The notes: generated by a model not told the origin, from the sequence alone. 64,000 bases of DNA from an uncultured Flavobacteriales bacterium (GCA_943788775.1 CALSRO010000009.1:82216-146215); one strand, 5' to 3'. Shown: positions 45,563 through 55,317, counted from the first letter of the stretch. Numbers and translations are program-made.

Positions 45563-46735
45563 TTACTCTGAGCGGAAGAAATCAATGACGGACAAATTCA
45601 CCAAGTGAATGTTGTTGTAATAATAGTGCAGGATTTCATCGTATGGAATTCCACGCTTAGCCATGTTCATCGCCCCTTCTTGACAAAGCCCAACACCATG
45701 TCCATATCCATGACCTTCGAGAATCACTGAATCATTCACATTTTCAATAGAAAAGTAGGCGGACTGCAGTTTGAGGTCGTATCGTATTCGTATAAAATCA
45801 ATTTCATCTTGTCCATCCTGATCTGGATCAAATGTTATGTCTCTGCGTTCAGGACAATAATTAAGAGCAGCATGCTGAGCAATAGGGTCATTCACTGGAT
45901 AATCGTGTTTCGATTTTAGATAACCGAGCCATTTGTCTTTTGACATGGTTGTTCGCCAATAGGAGTGGGGTTCTTGTATGCAGTTATCATCTTCACGCGC
46001 CCTCAAATAATCCAAGTATCCGCTCCAAACGTCCTCGCTGTTGCAGGTGTAGCCACCGCAGTTGCTTGAGAATGCAGCTGTGACAAGGTTGATATCGCTA
46101 TCAACGATGACGATACCTATTGTTTCTTGAGTTCCTCGAAGTATATCAGGGTTCGATTTGCTGCGAGTGTGATATACTTGACAATGCACTTTGTCACACA
46201 ATTGAAATCCTTCTGCTTCATGCCTTCTTCTATTATTTAGTGCATAGGTTCTGCATATGACCGATTGAACCTTGTAGTATTCCTTTGGCTCCTTTGAACC
46301 TGCTTCAGATTCCACAACTCCAGCTACATAGTGTTCTATATAAACCTCGTTTATTACAGTCAACTTTCCATCTTTCGGTTTGATGATGAAATCATCATTA
46401 TGCTCTCTTGGCTTTTTGACGCCATCGGTCCGCTGAAACTTCATTGAACTTCCCCAACTGTTTCTTTTGATCTCTAGAATAGCATAGTTTCCAAATGTTT
46501 TGCTTAGTGATTTCACTTCAATCAATCCATTCTTATTTGCTATTCTTAAAATGGTTTTGTCATCCACTCTGGTCAATTCCTGACCATTCCCAAAAACAGC
46601 ATATGAACCTTCACTGGCCTGTATGATGACTTCCACTGGTTCCGTACGATGGTATAACCCGATCTGAAGAATTTTTGTCGAAGCCTCAAGAGTAGAAGAC
46701 AGTAAAACAAGTGTGATAAATAGTAAGAGCCGCAT
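45563..46735 (-). CDS. SpoIID/LytB domain protein, putative peptidoglycan lytic or remodelling enzyme
   Basis: The 390-residue product has a signal peptide (MRLLLFITLVLLSSTLEAS) and a SpoIID/LytB domain: VVESEAGSKEPKEYYKVQSV, CRTYALNNRRRHEAEGFQLC, ...AAFSSNCGGYTCNSEDVW and GHGYGHGVGLCQEGAMNMAK. In endospore formers SpoIID is a lytic transglycosylase; non-sporulating Bacteroidota carry homologues of unclear role, possibly acting on denuded glycan. The motif Glu in VESEAG is conserved. It sits beside peptidoglycan-linked lipoprotein genes. A TAGCTTTG box ends 4 nt before the ATG, implying leaderless translation. Confidence 0.9.
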   Translation of the reverse strand: MRLLLFITLVLLSSTLEASTKILQIGLYHRTEPVEVIIQASEGSYAVFGNGQELTRVDDKTILRIANKNGLIEVKSLSKTFGNYAILEIKRNSWGSSMKFQRTDGVKKPREHNDDFIIKPKDGKLTVINEVYIEHYVAGVVESEAGSKEPKEYYKVQSVICRTYALNNRRRHEAEGFQLCDKVHCQVYHTRSKSNPDILRGTQETIGIVIVDSDINLVTAAFSSNCGGYTCNSEDVWSGYLDYLRAREDDNCIQEPHSYWRTTMSKDKWLGYLKSKHDYPVNDPIAQHAALNYCPERRDITFDPDQDGQDEIDFIRIRYDLKLQSAYFSIENVNDSVILEGHGYGHGVGLCQEGAMNMAKRGIPYDEILHYYYNNIHLVNLSVIDFFRSE

Positions 46736-46739
46736 GCAA

Positions 46740-46747
46740 CAAAGCTA
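46740..46747 (-). promoter_or_regulatory. Candidate -7 box (TAGCTTTG) abutting the SpoIID-like start
   Basis: Exact TAnnTTTG match ending only 4 nt before the ATG at 46735; a transcript would start at or near the start codon. Confidence 0.4.
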
Positions 46748-46777
46748 CCCCGAGTCTAACGAAAATAATAGATGATT

Positions 46778-47890
46778 TTACAGGCTTTTCAACAATGCCT
46801 TTGCAACAATTTCTGATGCCCCCCCAGTGCCTAATTTGTTCATTAGATCTTCATAATCTTTGAGCACTTGAGATCTTCTGCTACCATCGATCAAAATCAA
46901 TTTAAGTTCAGCGAGCAATCGGTCATGGTTCGCTTTACCTTGTATGAGTTCAACTACTGCCATGCGGTCTAAGATCAAGTTTACAAGACTTATATACTTA
47001 ATTTTAACTAGCCATCTTGCCAATATCACACTTAAAGCATTGGCTTTATAGATCACCACTTCTGGTGTCCCGAGAATGGCTGTTTCTAACGTTGCAGTAC
47101 CCGAAGTAACCACTGCCGCCTCAGACATTCGAATGAGCTCGTATGTGTTTCCCTCTATGAGCTTAATGTCAGAATGCAACGCCTCATCATACATTGACTG
47201 TGGAAGCCAAGCTACCTTTGAAACTACTATTTGATAATTAGGGAGGGCCTTTTGCAGCCGGTTTACAAGCGGAAGAATCTTAGATATTTCTTGTTTCCTA
47301 GAACCGGGTAAAACCGAAATTATTGCCCGATTAACATCTAAGTTGTTTCGATCGCAAAATTCCAAACGATCGTCCTGCACTTTTTCAATTTCATCTAGCA
47401 GCGGATGCCCAACATATTCAGCCTCAATGCCATGTTTTGCATAGAACGCCTTTTCAAAGGGTAAAATCACAAATACTTTATCTACAAATGCTTTGATTTT
47501 TTTGGCTCGAGACTCTTTCCAAGCCCAGATTTGTGGAGAGATATAGTAGTGTACTGGAATATCCATTTTTTTAATATGCTCTGCCATTCTCAAGTTAAAA
47601 CCAGGATAGTCAATGAGCAAAACAGCATCGGGTTTGAACGACTCAATCTGAAGCTTACATAGTTTGAAATTCTTCAATATGGTGAAGAGGTTGGCAACAA
47701 CCTCAACAAATCCCATAAAGGCAAGATCATCAATGTGCTTCAAAACCTTAGCGCCTTGCTTTTCCATTTTATTACCACCCCAACATGCAATTTCTAGTTC
47801 CGGATCTAGGCGTTTCAACTCCTTTACTAAATTGGCACCATGCAAATCTCCGCTTGGTTCTCCTGCTATGATGAAAAGCTTACGCGACAT
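46778..47890 (-). CDS. lpxB: Lipid-A-disaccharide synthase LpxB
   Basis: The 370-residue product is the GT19 enzyme that joins UDP-2,3-diacylglucosamine and lipid X to lipid A disaccharide 1-phosphate at the inner-membrane face. Family motifs are IAGEPSGDLHGANLVKEL at the start, LIDYPGFNLRMAEHIKK, HYYISPQIWAWKESRAKKIK, VLPGSRKQEI and VTSGTATLETAILGTPEVV. Length is normal. It is the third gene of a surE, small membrane protein, lpxB unit, overlapping the preceding gene by 11 bp. Confidence 0.96.
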   Translation of the reverse strand: MSRKLFIIAGEPSGDLHGANLVKELKRLDPELEIACWGGNKMEKQGAKVLKHIDDLAFMGFVEVVANLFTILKNFKLCKLQIESFKPDAVLLIDYPGFNLRMAEHIKKMDIPVHYYISPQIWAWKESRAKKIKAFVDKVFVILPFEKAFYAKHGIEAEYVGHPLLDEIEKVQDDRLEFCDRNNLDVNRAIISVLPGSRKQEISKILPLVNRLQKALPNYQIVVSKVAWLPQSMYDEALHSDIKLIEGNTYELIRMSEAAVVTSGTATLETAILGTPEVVIYKANALSVILARWLVKIKYISLVNLILDRMAVVELIQGKANHDRLLAELKLILIDGSRRSQVLKDYEDLMNKLGTGGASEIVAKALLKSL

Positions 47891-48185
47891 ATTTGAAATA
47901 GACTACAAATGGTGCATAGAGAAAAACAGCCATGATCACACCCTTGGCTGCATTATACATGTCATTTCGAAGAAACAGATAGAAGAATACAAGGTTGAAA
48001 ATGAGTGAAACCGAGATGAGTGGGGCGTGCGTTGATCCTGTATTGATAATCATTCGTGCAAATTCCAAAATACTCAGGTGATTGAACATTATCAGATTGA
48101 ATAGCCAAGCACCAAGCCAAGGACCTATGAGCCCAGGTATTAAACCAGCAACTAGTTTGTCGTATTGTCTTTTTATAGATTCCAT
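47880..48185 (-). CDS. Small conserved-looking membrane protein between surE and lpxB
   Basis: The 101-residue product has three predicted membrane segments (LIPGLIGPWLGAWLFNLIMF, APLISVSLIFNLVFFYLFL, GVIMAVFLYAPFVVYF). It is not recognised as a characterised family. It overlaps surE by 13 bp and lpxB by 11 bp, so its coding status is supported by tight coupling on both sides. A role in lipid A or envelope biogenesis is suggested by position alone. Confidence 0.7.
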   Translation of the reverse strand: MESIKRQYDKLVAGLIPGLIGPWLGAWLFNLIMFNHLSILEFARMIINTGSTHAPLISVSLIFNLVFFYLFLRNDMYNAAKGVIMAVFLYAPFVVYFKYVA

Positions 48186-48937
48186 GAAGTTATTTCTTCA
48201 AGTACCTTAAAATGAGTAAGATCGTAGGAAACGGGGACGATTGAAACGTATCCATTTTCCAATGCCCAAAGATCTGTGTCTTCTTGATGGTCTTCGAAGG
48301 GGACAAAATGGCCGGTTAACCAATAGTAATCTTGTCCTGACGGATCTTGACGTTTGTCAAACTCCTCTTGCCATTTTGCGTGTGCCTGGCGACACACTTT
48401 TATTCCCTTGATGAGTGTGTGATTGAGTCGAGGTATATTCACATTCAGGCAATAATTCTTGCCCTCATGTGCTAATGCCTGCTTTATCACTTTTTCGGCA
48501 AAATGCTTGGCAGCCGTGAAGTCAGCCTCAATGCTATGATCCAAAAGGCTAAATCCAATAGAAGGAACTCCTTCAATGTAGCCTTCTAATGCCGCACTCA
48601 TTGTGCCAGAGTAAATCACGTTAATACTGGCATTTGATCCATGATTAATTCCTGAAATAATAAGGTCTGGCTTTCGATCTAGAACTACGTCCAAGGCAAT
48701 TTTTACGCAATCCACAGGTGTGCCCGTACATTGGTATGCGCTAAACTCCTCTGATTCATGCATCTTTTGGATTCGTAATGTTGAGTTGATTGTAATCGCA
48801 TGTCCCATCCCACTTTGTGGTTTGTCTGGAGCGATTTTTATGACTTGCCCAAACTTTTTTGCCACCTCTGTAAGAGCCTCAATGCCTGGAGCATAAAACC
48901 CATCATCGTTCGTAACTAAAATTAGTGGTTTACTCAT
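48173..48937 (-). CDS. surE: 5'/3'-nucleotidase SurE
   Basis: The 254-residue product is the metal-dependent nucleoside 5'(3')-monophosphate phosphatase SurE. Metal ligands Asp11 and Asp12 are in VTNDDGFYAPGI, with SGMGHAITIN, CTGTPVDCVKIAL and SGINHGSNASINVIYSGTM as further motifs. Length is normal. It is the first gene of the unit with the small membrane protein and lpxB, an arrangement also seen in other Flavobacteriia from memory. Confidence 0.96.
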   Translation of the reverse strand: MSKPLILVTNDDGFYAPGIEALTEVAKKFGQVIKIAPDKPQSGMGHAITINSTLRIQKMHESEEFSAYQCTGTPVDCVKIALDVVLDRKPDLIISGINHGSNASINVIYSGTMSAALEGYIEGVPSIGFSLLDHSIEADFTAAKHFAEKVIKQALAHEGKNYCLNVNIPRLNHTLIKGIKVCRQAHAKWQEEFDKRQDPSGQDYYWLTGHFVPFEDHQEDTDLWALENGYVSIVPVSYDLTHFKVLEEITSWNL

Positions 48938-49046
48938 GGTTTTATTCTCATCATTTAGGATTGATGCGAAGTAACTAAGTGATTGTTAGAACACGTTATG
49001 AAACATGGAAAAAAACTTACTTTCACGCAGCATTAATTCTTATCAA

Positions 49047-50286
49047 ATGAAACAATTATACACGCTCGCTATTCTTTTTTTAGGTATCGCTACCGTTCAA
49101 TCGCAATCTACAAGAACTGTATTACTCGAAACCACAGAGTCGAACTGGGTCGCCAGTAATGCAGAAAACATTTGTAACAAGGAGAACGTAAAGTCTAAGT
49201 TCTCGGATGATGAACTTGCAGTGATATCCTTTCATACGGATGACATAATCAATGGTGGAGATCCAATGTTCAAGACGTTTGCAGATGAATGGGCTCAAAC
49301 ATTTTTTGTAACATCCTTCGACAGAGGAGCGATTGATAGGTACTCATATAACGGAACAACAATGACTTCTTTAGGAGGACAAGTCTGGGAAGACTCCATT
49401 CAAGCTCGTATAAACAGAACCACGGATGGATTAGTCACAATTCCAGAGCTATTATATGATGAAAGTGAAGAAGAGATTTTTGTTCGCGTTCAGTTAGATA
49501 TAACTGACTCCACTTTCAGTATAGTTAATAGAGAACTTCGATTCTTTTTATACTTAGTGCAAGATGGAATAGTGCATCCACAGGTGTTTGATCTCGCTAC
49601 AAATTTTGGTTCATGTTCACTTTTTTCTGGGGCGTTTGACACCATAGATATTAATGGAAATGAAGCATACCAAAAGTCGAACTTTCAGCATAATGATGTT
49701 GCCATTTTGAATCCATCAAACTATGACGGAACGGATAATATTATTTCGCAACAACCTAAAGTGGGCAATAAATTCCACAGTACTTATTCGTTTAAAAAGC
49801 CTTCAGGTGCAAGTCTTGGGAGTTTGCGTGTAGTTGCGTTTGTTGCAAATTACAGTAATGCTGATGTAACGCTTAATGAAGTCATGAATGCTGCTCAGAG
49901 CAACGATTTTGGTTACATATGAAAAGACAGATGTTACTGATCCTAATCACCCAGACAATCCAGATAATCCAAATAGTCAATTCAATTCGGCGAATTGGCC
50001 AACTTCAATTCAGGAAATAGAAGGCTTCGATTCAGAAATGAAAGTGAGTCCAAATCCGTTGTCTGATTTAGGTGTCATTTCTTACAATGTTCCAAAAGCA
50101 AATGAAATTAGTGTGGCCATTTATGATTTAAGTGGAAGAATGGTGCTGGAAGTCTATACTCAAAGATTATCTGCAGGACCTCAAAAGGCAGCTTTTAACG
50201 TTCGTGCCATGCCGAATGGTGTGTATTTCGCGCGTGTCTCATCCAATGATTTTATTAGTCAGCAAACGATAGTTGTGGCTCATTAA
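49047..50286 (+). CDS. Secreted Omp28-like protein with T9SS type-A sorting domain, one apparent frameshift
   Basis: The ATG at 49047 starts a signal peptide (MKQLYTLAILFLGIATVQSQ). The body resembles the Omp28-related (thioredoxin-like) family: TVLLETTESNWV ... AVISFHTDDIINGGDPM, but the family's usual CxxC is absent. At about 49912-49925 the frame ends (NDFGYI stop), and the next frame continues with a Pro/Asn/Asp linker and a T9SS type-A sorting domain (VSPNPLSDLGVISYNV, MPNGVYFARVSSNDFISQQT). A one-base indel reconnects them, giving about 412 codons. The product is probably exported to the surface; function unknown. A strong terminator follows. Confidence 0.75.
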
Positions 50287-50306
50287 TAAAGGACAAAACG
50301 ACATTT

Positions 50307-50340
50307 AAAAAAGGCTTTGGCTCGTGCCAAAGCCTTTTTT
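50307..50340 (+). terminator. Terminator after the Omp28-like gene
   Basis: A 14-bp stem (AAAAAGGCTTTGG/CCAAAGCCTTTTT) with a 6-nt loop and T-tract. Confidence 0.85.
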
Positions 50341-50388
50341 ATGTCATAAATGCGGAGTTTGTGTTGCGGAACACGATTTGCTCGAGGC

Positions 50389-51091
50389 ATGCAAAACAAA
50401 AAGATATGTTCAATTCTATTAATTCTATTTTTTGGCGGGCTAAGTTTTTATGTGAGTCATAAACTGAAGTCGAAATTCAAAGCCTATTCTCAAGTTCCAA
50501 CCTCAAGCGGACTATCGGGTGCTGAAATTGCAGAACGAATGCTGCGCGATAACAACATTAGAGATGTTAAAGTCATATCGGTACAAGGGCAGCTTACCGA
50601 TCATTATAACCCACAAAACAAGACCATCAACCTGAGTGCGGATGTTTATTCTGGGCGAAATGTGGCTGCAGCAGCGGTTGCTGCTCACGAAACAGGACAC
50701 GCGGTGCAGCATGCTACAGCTTACGCCATGCTTGGTTTTAGATCTGCAATGGTACCAGCAGTGAACCTTTCAAGTAGAATGATTAGTATCATTTTTATGG
50801 TGGCTCTTTTTGGAGGATACGCCTTCAATTTCTTTCAACAGGCCATTTGGGTGGTCATAATTGCCCAATCGGTGATCACCTTGTTCAGTTTAGTGACATT
50901 GCCCGTAGAAATTTGATGCAAGTGCACGAGCATTACAATGGCTTAACTCAAGCCGAATCACTGTTGGAGAAGAACACGAAAAAGCCAAAAATGCTTTACA
51001 GTGGGCAGCGGGTACATATGTAGTTGCTACCTTGGCTGCCATTGCACAATTGCTCTATTTTATCATGCGTTTTGCTGGTAATAGAGACTAA
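50389..51091 (+). CDS. Neutral zinc metallopeptidase, YugP-like (COG2738), one apparent frameshift
   Basis: The start at ATG 50389 precedes a membrane segment (CSILLILFFGGLSFYVSHKL). The zinc motif HETGH (HExxH) is in AAAAVAAHETGHAVQHATAY, with LTDHYNPQNKTINLS upstream as in the family, and two further membrane segments follow. The frame stops early at 50916, but removing one A from the AAA run at 50911-50913 continues it with VEFDASARALQWLNSSRITV to a TAA at 51089-51091 and restores the family's C-terminus. I read it as one gene of about 234 codons with a single-base homopolymer indel. Membrane protease; substrate unknown. Confidence 0.82.
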
Positions 51092-51100
51092 AACTATCTT

Positions 51101-52700
51101 ATGAAACATAGCTTTTCATTCCTTGTTGCCACGATAATTGCATCGATTTCTGTAGCGCAAACACCACTTGAAGTGTCGTCCAAAATAGATGCTATCACTG
51201 TTTATCCAAGAGGTGCTCAAGTAGAACGATCTGCCACTAAATCAGTGACCTCAGGGAGGCAAATGTTTGTTTTCACTGGTTTAGCCTCTGAAATGGATGC
51301 TGCCACGATTAATGTTTCGGCAAACTCAGGAATTACGGTATTGAGCGTTTCTAATCAGGTTGGCAAGCTGAAGCAGTCTGCCAAACCAAAAGAATTGCGA
51401 ATGCTTGAAGACTCTTTACAGGACCCTGCAATTTGATAAAACATTTAACCAGAATATGTTGGATGTATATGCCCAAGAAAAAGCGATGGTGCTCAACAAC
51501 AACAAAGTGGGTTGGGGTGGTAATAGCTCAGACTTTTTGATTGAGGATCTGGAAGACTTAAGTGATTTTTATCGCGATCGATTAGCCGACATTATGCTGA
51601 AGAATATGCAACTGAATCAGAAGCAGGAGGTGTTGCAAAAGAACATCAACAGAATTGCTCAGAAAGTGAATGAGGCCAACTCGAAACTTAACAGAGCAAC
51701 TGGTGAAATTTTAGTGGAAGCTTACGTCCCAAACAACGCAACAGCGAATTTTGAATTGAGTTATATGATTGGCAGCGCAGGTTGGATTCCTTCCTATAAC
51801 ATCAATGTGAAGGAAGTGGACGAACCATTAAAGGTTTCCTACAATGCTAAAGTGTATCAAAACACTGGTGTGGATTGGAAAGATGTTTCGCTCACTCTTA
51901 CCAATGCAAACCCAAATTTGAGTGGTAATAAGCCTGAAATTCATCCATGGCGATTGTATTTTGTTCAAGGTCAAGGCTTCGATATGGGTTATTCGAATAA
52001 GTTAGAAACTGATGCGAGTAAGCCACGCTTGCAATCTCTGGCTATTTCAGATTCAGAAAATTTGGTTGGCTCAACTGCAGAATACCCGATGAATGATGCT
52101 GTTACAGAATTCAAAATTAAATCTAAGCATTCGGTTCCATCTAATGGCAAACATCAGGGTCTTGCCATAGACGAATTCACAATTCCGGCTACATATCAGT
52201 ACTACTGCGCACCTAAATTAGATCCTTCTGCATTCTTAATTGCGAGAGTGACCGAATTCGAGAAGTATGACCTGCTGCCTGGTGAGGCAAATCTATTCTT
52301 CTCAAATACATTTGTGGGTAAAACGTATATCAACACGAGCACCGTGGCCGACACACTTGATCTTAGCCTTGGTAGAGATCAGAGTATCGTTGTAAAACGA
52401 GAGAAAATCAAAGAGTTTTGTGAAACGAAGAAGTTAAGTGGAAGCACAAAGGAAACTTTAGGGATTGAGATTTCGGTGAAGAACACAAAGTCAACCAAAA
52501 TTCAGTTGGTGATTGAGGATCAGGTACCGATCTCTACGGATAAAGAAATAGAGGTTGATCTGATTGAATCTAAAACTGCATTGCACGATAAAGGAACTGG
52601 AAAACTCCGTTGGAGCAAGAATATAATGGCTGGACAAACCGAGTCAATGGTGTTTAAGTATACAATTAAGTATCCTTCGGACAAGAAAATCAACCTTTAA
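51101..52700 (+). CDS. DUF4139 / mucoidy inhibitor A-like protein, one apparent frameshift
   Basis: The ATG at 51101 starts a signal peptide (MKHSFSFLVATIIASISVAQ) and a DUF4140 N-terminal domain (ITVYPRGAQVERSATKSVTS). At about 51418-51424 the frame shifts by one base and continues as LQFDKTFNQNMLDVYAQEKA, a coiled coil, and the DUF4139 C-terminal domain (ASFELSYMIGSAGWIPSYNI-like core: SYMIGSAGWIPSYNINVKEV) to VFKYTIKYPSDKKINL. About 532 codons when joined. The family is named from mucoidy inhibition in Azotobacter; the biochemical role is unknown. Predicted periplasmic or outer membrane. Confidence 0.83.
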
Positions 52701-52785
52701 TCGAAAAAATGTAACCAAAGCGATGCATGCATAGTATATGTATCTGTTAGTGGTTCAATACTGAATCGATAAATGGTTTAAGGGT

Positions 52786-52816
52786 AAAGGGGCGGTGAGG
52801 ACCGTCCCTTTTTTTA
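52786..52816 (+). terminator. Terminator after the DUF4139 gene
   Basis: An 11-bp stem (AAAGGGGCGGT/ACCGTCCCTTT, one G-U) with a GAGG tetraloop and a T-tract. Confidence 0.85.
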
Positions 52817-52840
52817 TTCAATTCTGCCTAACTTTCCGCC

Positions 52841-53356
52841 ATGATTGAAGAAATGACTTCGTTGGTGGTTGCACCCTATTTCCATACCTATTTAAAGCTG
52901 GTTGAAATACCATATTTGCCAAGTGAACTGGCTGCATCTCAAGAATTGGTGGAAGACTTTTTAAATGATCTTCCAGAGGAAAAACTAGATCATAGATATG
53001 CTGAAGACAAATGGTCAGTGGCTGAGGTTATCCAACATTGTATAGAAACGGAAATCATTTTTTGTTTTCGGGCGTTGACCATTGCCCGTGAATCTGAAAT
53101 AGTCAACTTAAAGGGGTTTAATGAGGACGACTATGCGAAAGCTAGCGCGAAACAGCATTGGAAGAAATCTGAAATTCTCATCTATTTCGATGCGGTAAGA
53201 ACCATGACTAATTGTATACTAAACACCATGAGCTCTGAGCAATTGAAAAAAGTTGGAGTCGCTAGCGATAATGAAATACAAGTGGAGGCTTTGTTTTTTG
53301 TTACTTCGGCCCATTATCGACATCATTTAAACGTATTAAATGAGCGATACTTATAA
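52841..53356 (+). CDS. DinB superfamily protein
   Basis: The 171-residue product is a four-helix bundle of the DinB/YfiT type. Key features are the segment KWSVAEVIQHCIETE at about 70, giving the first metal-type His, and the final AHYRHHLNVLNERYL with two more His residues. Such proteins are putative metal-dependent thiol transferases or hydrolases; function here is unknown. It lies between a terminator and the next gene (3 bp gap), so it probably heads a two-gene unit with the membrane protein. Confidence 0.85.
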   Translation: MIEEMTSLVVAPYFHTYLKLVEIPYLPSELAASQELVEDFLNDLPEEKLDHRYAEDKWSVAEVIQHCIETEIIFCFRALTIARESEIVNLKGFNEDDYAKASAKQHWKKSEILIYFDAVRTMTNCILNTMSSEQLKKVGVASDNEIQVEALFFVTSAHYRHHLNVLNERYL

Positions 53357-53359
53357 CCA

Positions 53360-54724
53360 GTGAATCTTTCTAATCGATTATATCAAATCATTTACTTTCT
53401 GGTGACTTCAGTCATCGTGATTGGTCCTGCTTTGTATAATCGGTATCCGTTGGTTTACTTTGATAGCGGTGCATATATGGAAATGGCCGCAAGTTTGGAA
53501 CCTTCTTTTCATCGTGCAATTGGATATCCCATTCTAATGAAGATATCTGGATGGATGATAAGCAATTGGCCTATAGTATTTATACAAGGTTTGCTTGTGT
53601 CGCTATTGACTTTTAGGTTGGTGCAGTTGCTTTTTGAAAAGCGACATTATTGGTTTCATTTTCTGACGATAACTGTATTGTCATTTACTACAAGCATGTC
53701 ATGGTATGCCGCCCAATTGATGCCTGATATTTTCACGTTTGTTTTGGCGATTTCTACAGTTCTAGTCTTGCTGGAGAAAAGCATAACATTGAAATCAGGA
53801 GTTTTTTATGGACTCCTAATCAGTATGACTCTTATTACTCATCTAAGTCATATTCCACTACTGTTATTGGTCATCGCCTCCCTTTTTCTATTTAAGAGAT
53901 TCTTGAGTTGGAGTGTTGTCAAGTCCCAATTTGTGGTACTCATAATACCTATCGCTGTCGCTTTTATGTTTATCTCAACCTACAACGCGGTTTGGGGACA
54001 TGGATTCAGAATGAGTATGGCTTCTAATGTGTTTATCACAGCAAACCTGGGCGAAATGGGGATCTTAAAAATGTACCTAGATGAGAATTGTGATGGAGTA
54101 GAGAGCGAGTTGTGTAACATGAAAGATCAGCTTCCCTTGGAGACTGATGGTTACTTGTGGACTGGAGACAGTCCGGTGAATGAACATCCCGATGGATGGC
54201 TTGGCATGAATGAGGAATGTGCACCTATCGTCCATGATTTTTTGACTAAACCACGATACATGAAATGGTTGGTTTTTGCGAGTGTCAAAGCTACCTTGAA
54301 ACAAATGTTTCAAATAGAATTGGGGAGCGGACTTCAATACACCTATGGAGACGGTTCGCCACCATCGTGGCCTATGCGGTCACACTTTAAACAAGAACTG
54401 AACGAATATTTGGTTAGCGTTCAAAACAAAGATGCGAGTCATCTTCCTATCGAATTCTTCAAAATGTTGAATTATATCAGCTTGTTTTTATCGCTACTGA
54501 TGATTGCGTGGGCAGTGTTGACCAGAAAAATGGACAATCGATTGACGATGATTCTTGTCGTTTTTGTTGCTTTCTATTTCTTCAATGCAGCAATTACTGG
54601 TGTACTGGCAAATGTGTATGAACGACTGCAATGCAGACTACTTCCATTAATTCAAATGACTGCATTGATTCTGTTTATGTTGAAGTCAAGTTTCTTCGGT
54701 TATTCTGCTGAATCGAAAGAATAA
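53360..54724 (+). CDS. Multi-pass membrane protein, GT-C glycosyltransferase-like
   Basis: The 454-residue product starts at GTG 53360 and has about ten predicted membrane segments. The first periplasmic loop has PLVYFDSGAYMEMAASLEPS, an Asp-containing motif in the position where GT-C transferases carry their catalytic acid; a large soluble loop follows near 220-310 and contains several Cys residues (ENCDGVESELCNM, EECAPIV). I do not recognise a named family, so the GT-C assignment is an inference from topology. It follows DinB by 3 bp and overlaps the convergent SOUL gene by 25 bp at the 3' end. Confidence 0.6.
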   Translation: MNLSNRLYQIIYFLVTSVIVIGPALYNRYPLVYFDSGAYMEMAASLEPSFHRAIGYPILMKISGWMISNWPIVFIQGLLVSLLTFRLVQLLFEKRHYWFHFLTITVLSFTTSMSWYAAQLMPDIFTFVLAISTVLVLLEKSITLKSGVFYGLLISMTLITHLSHIPLLLLVIASLFLFKRFLSWSVVKSQFVVLIIPIAVAFMFISTYNAVWGHGFRMSMASNVFITANLGEMGILKMYLDENCDGVESELCNMKDQLPLETDGYLWTGDSPVNEHPDGWLGMNEECAPIVHDFLTKPRYMKWLVFASVKATLKQMFQIELGSGLQYTYGDGSPPSWPMRSHFKQELNEYLVSVQNKDASHLPIEFFKMLNYISLFLSLLMIAWAVLTRKMDNRLTMILVVFVAFYFFNAAITGVLANVYERLQCRLLPLIQMTALILFMLKSSFFGYSAESKE

Positions 54725-55317
54725 TTCTCCAATTCTACCGTCATCTCGTTCCTTCTGTTCATCACCTCATAGGGAGGATTGTAACCTAGGAAGGTGAATT
54801 TGGAATTGTGCGCTATTCCTTCTGAATCTAAAAGTTGTATGAGCTCCTTTTTCTTTTCCTCCAAACGATCATCAGAGGCCCAACCTCCAAATCGGATGAC
54901 GGCTAATATCTTGCTGTTCTCCTTTGTAAATCGAATAGAGCTGTCATTTGGCTTTGGAAGTTCGGATAAATCATACTCTGAGGGTATCATGAATTTCATA
55001 GTCATCGAATCTCCCATTTCCATGGCTACGGGTGAAGTCATCGCGATTGACTTACTGTCCTCGTTTCCTCCAAAAATGTATCCTGCCAGCTTTCTAAATC
55101 CAGTACTCGACATTTCTTTGTATGACTGCTTCGGAATCGTAACGCTTGAAAAGTTTGCCTCAGAATAGGCGCGAATTTCAAAATTGGGATGGGTTTTGAG
55201 AACCTTGTAAGAAAGTGTTTCTATGTCTTTGCTTGCCTTGCTCACGAATCCTTGTGTTATGATGAATAGTATCACCAGTACCGAAACAACGAGCAAGATG
55301 ATTGTGGTAGTTTTCAT
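54700..55317 (-). CDS. SOUL family haem-binding protein
   Basis: I prefer the ATG at 55317, which starts an N-terminal membrane segment (TTTIILLVVSVLVILFIITQ); upstream codons lack sense for it. The 205-residue product matches the SOUL/HBP family: YKVLKTHPNFEIRAYSEANF, the helix-loop FRKLAGYIFGGNEDSKSIAM, TSPVAMEMGDSMTMKFMIPS and VIRFGGWASDDRLEEKKKEL. Related proteins bind haem or porphyrin in animals; ligand binding here is unproven. Its 3' end overlaps that of the convergent membrane-protein gene. Confidence 0.88.
   Translation of the reverse strand: MKTTTIILLVVSVLVILFIITQGFVSKASKDIETLSYKVLKTHPNFEIRAYSEANFSSVTIPKQSYKEMSSTGFRKLAGYIFGGNEDSKSIAMTSPVAMEMGDSMTMKFMIPSEYDLSELPKPNDSSIRFTKENSKILAVIRFGGWASDDRLEEKKKELIQLLDSEGIAHNSKFTFLGYNPPYEVMNRRNEMTVELENYSFDSAE

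Noticed and set aside
49900..49930. Programmed frameshift in the Omp28-like gene
   Set aside because: No slippery heptamer and stimulatory structure is evident, and similar single-base breaks occur in unrelated genes nearby.
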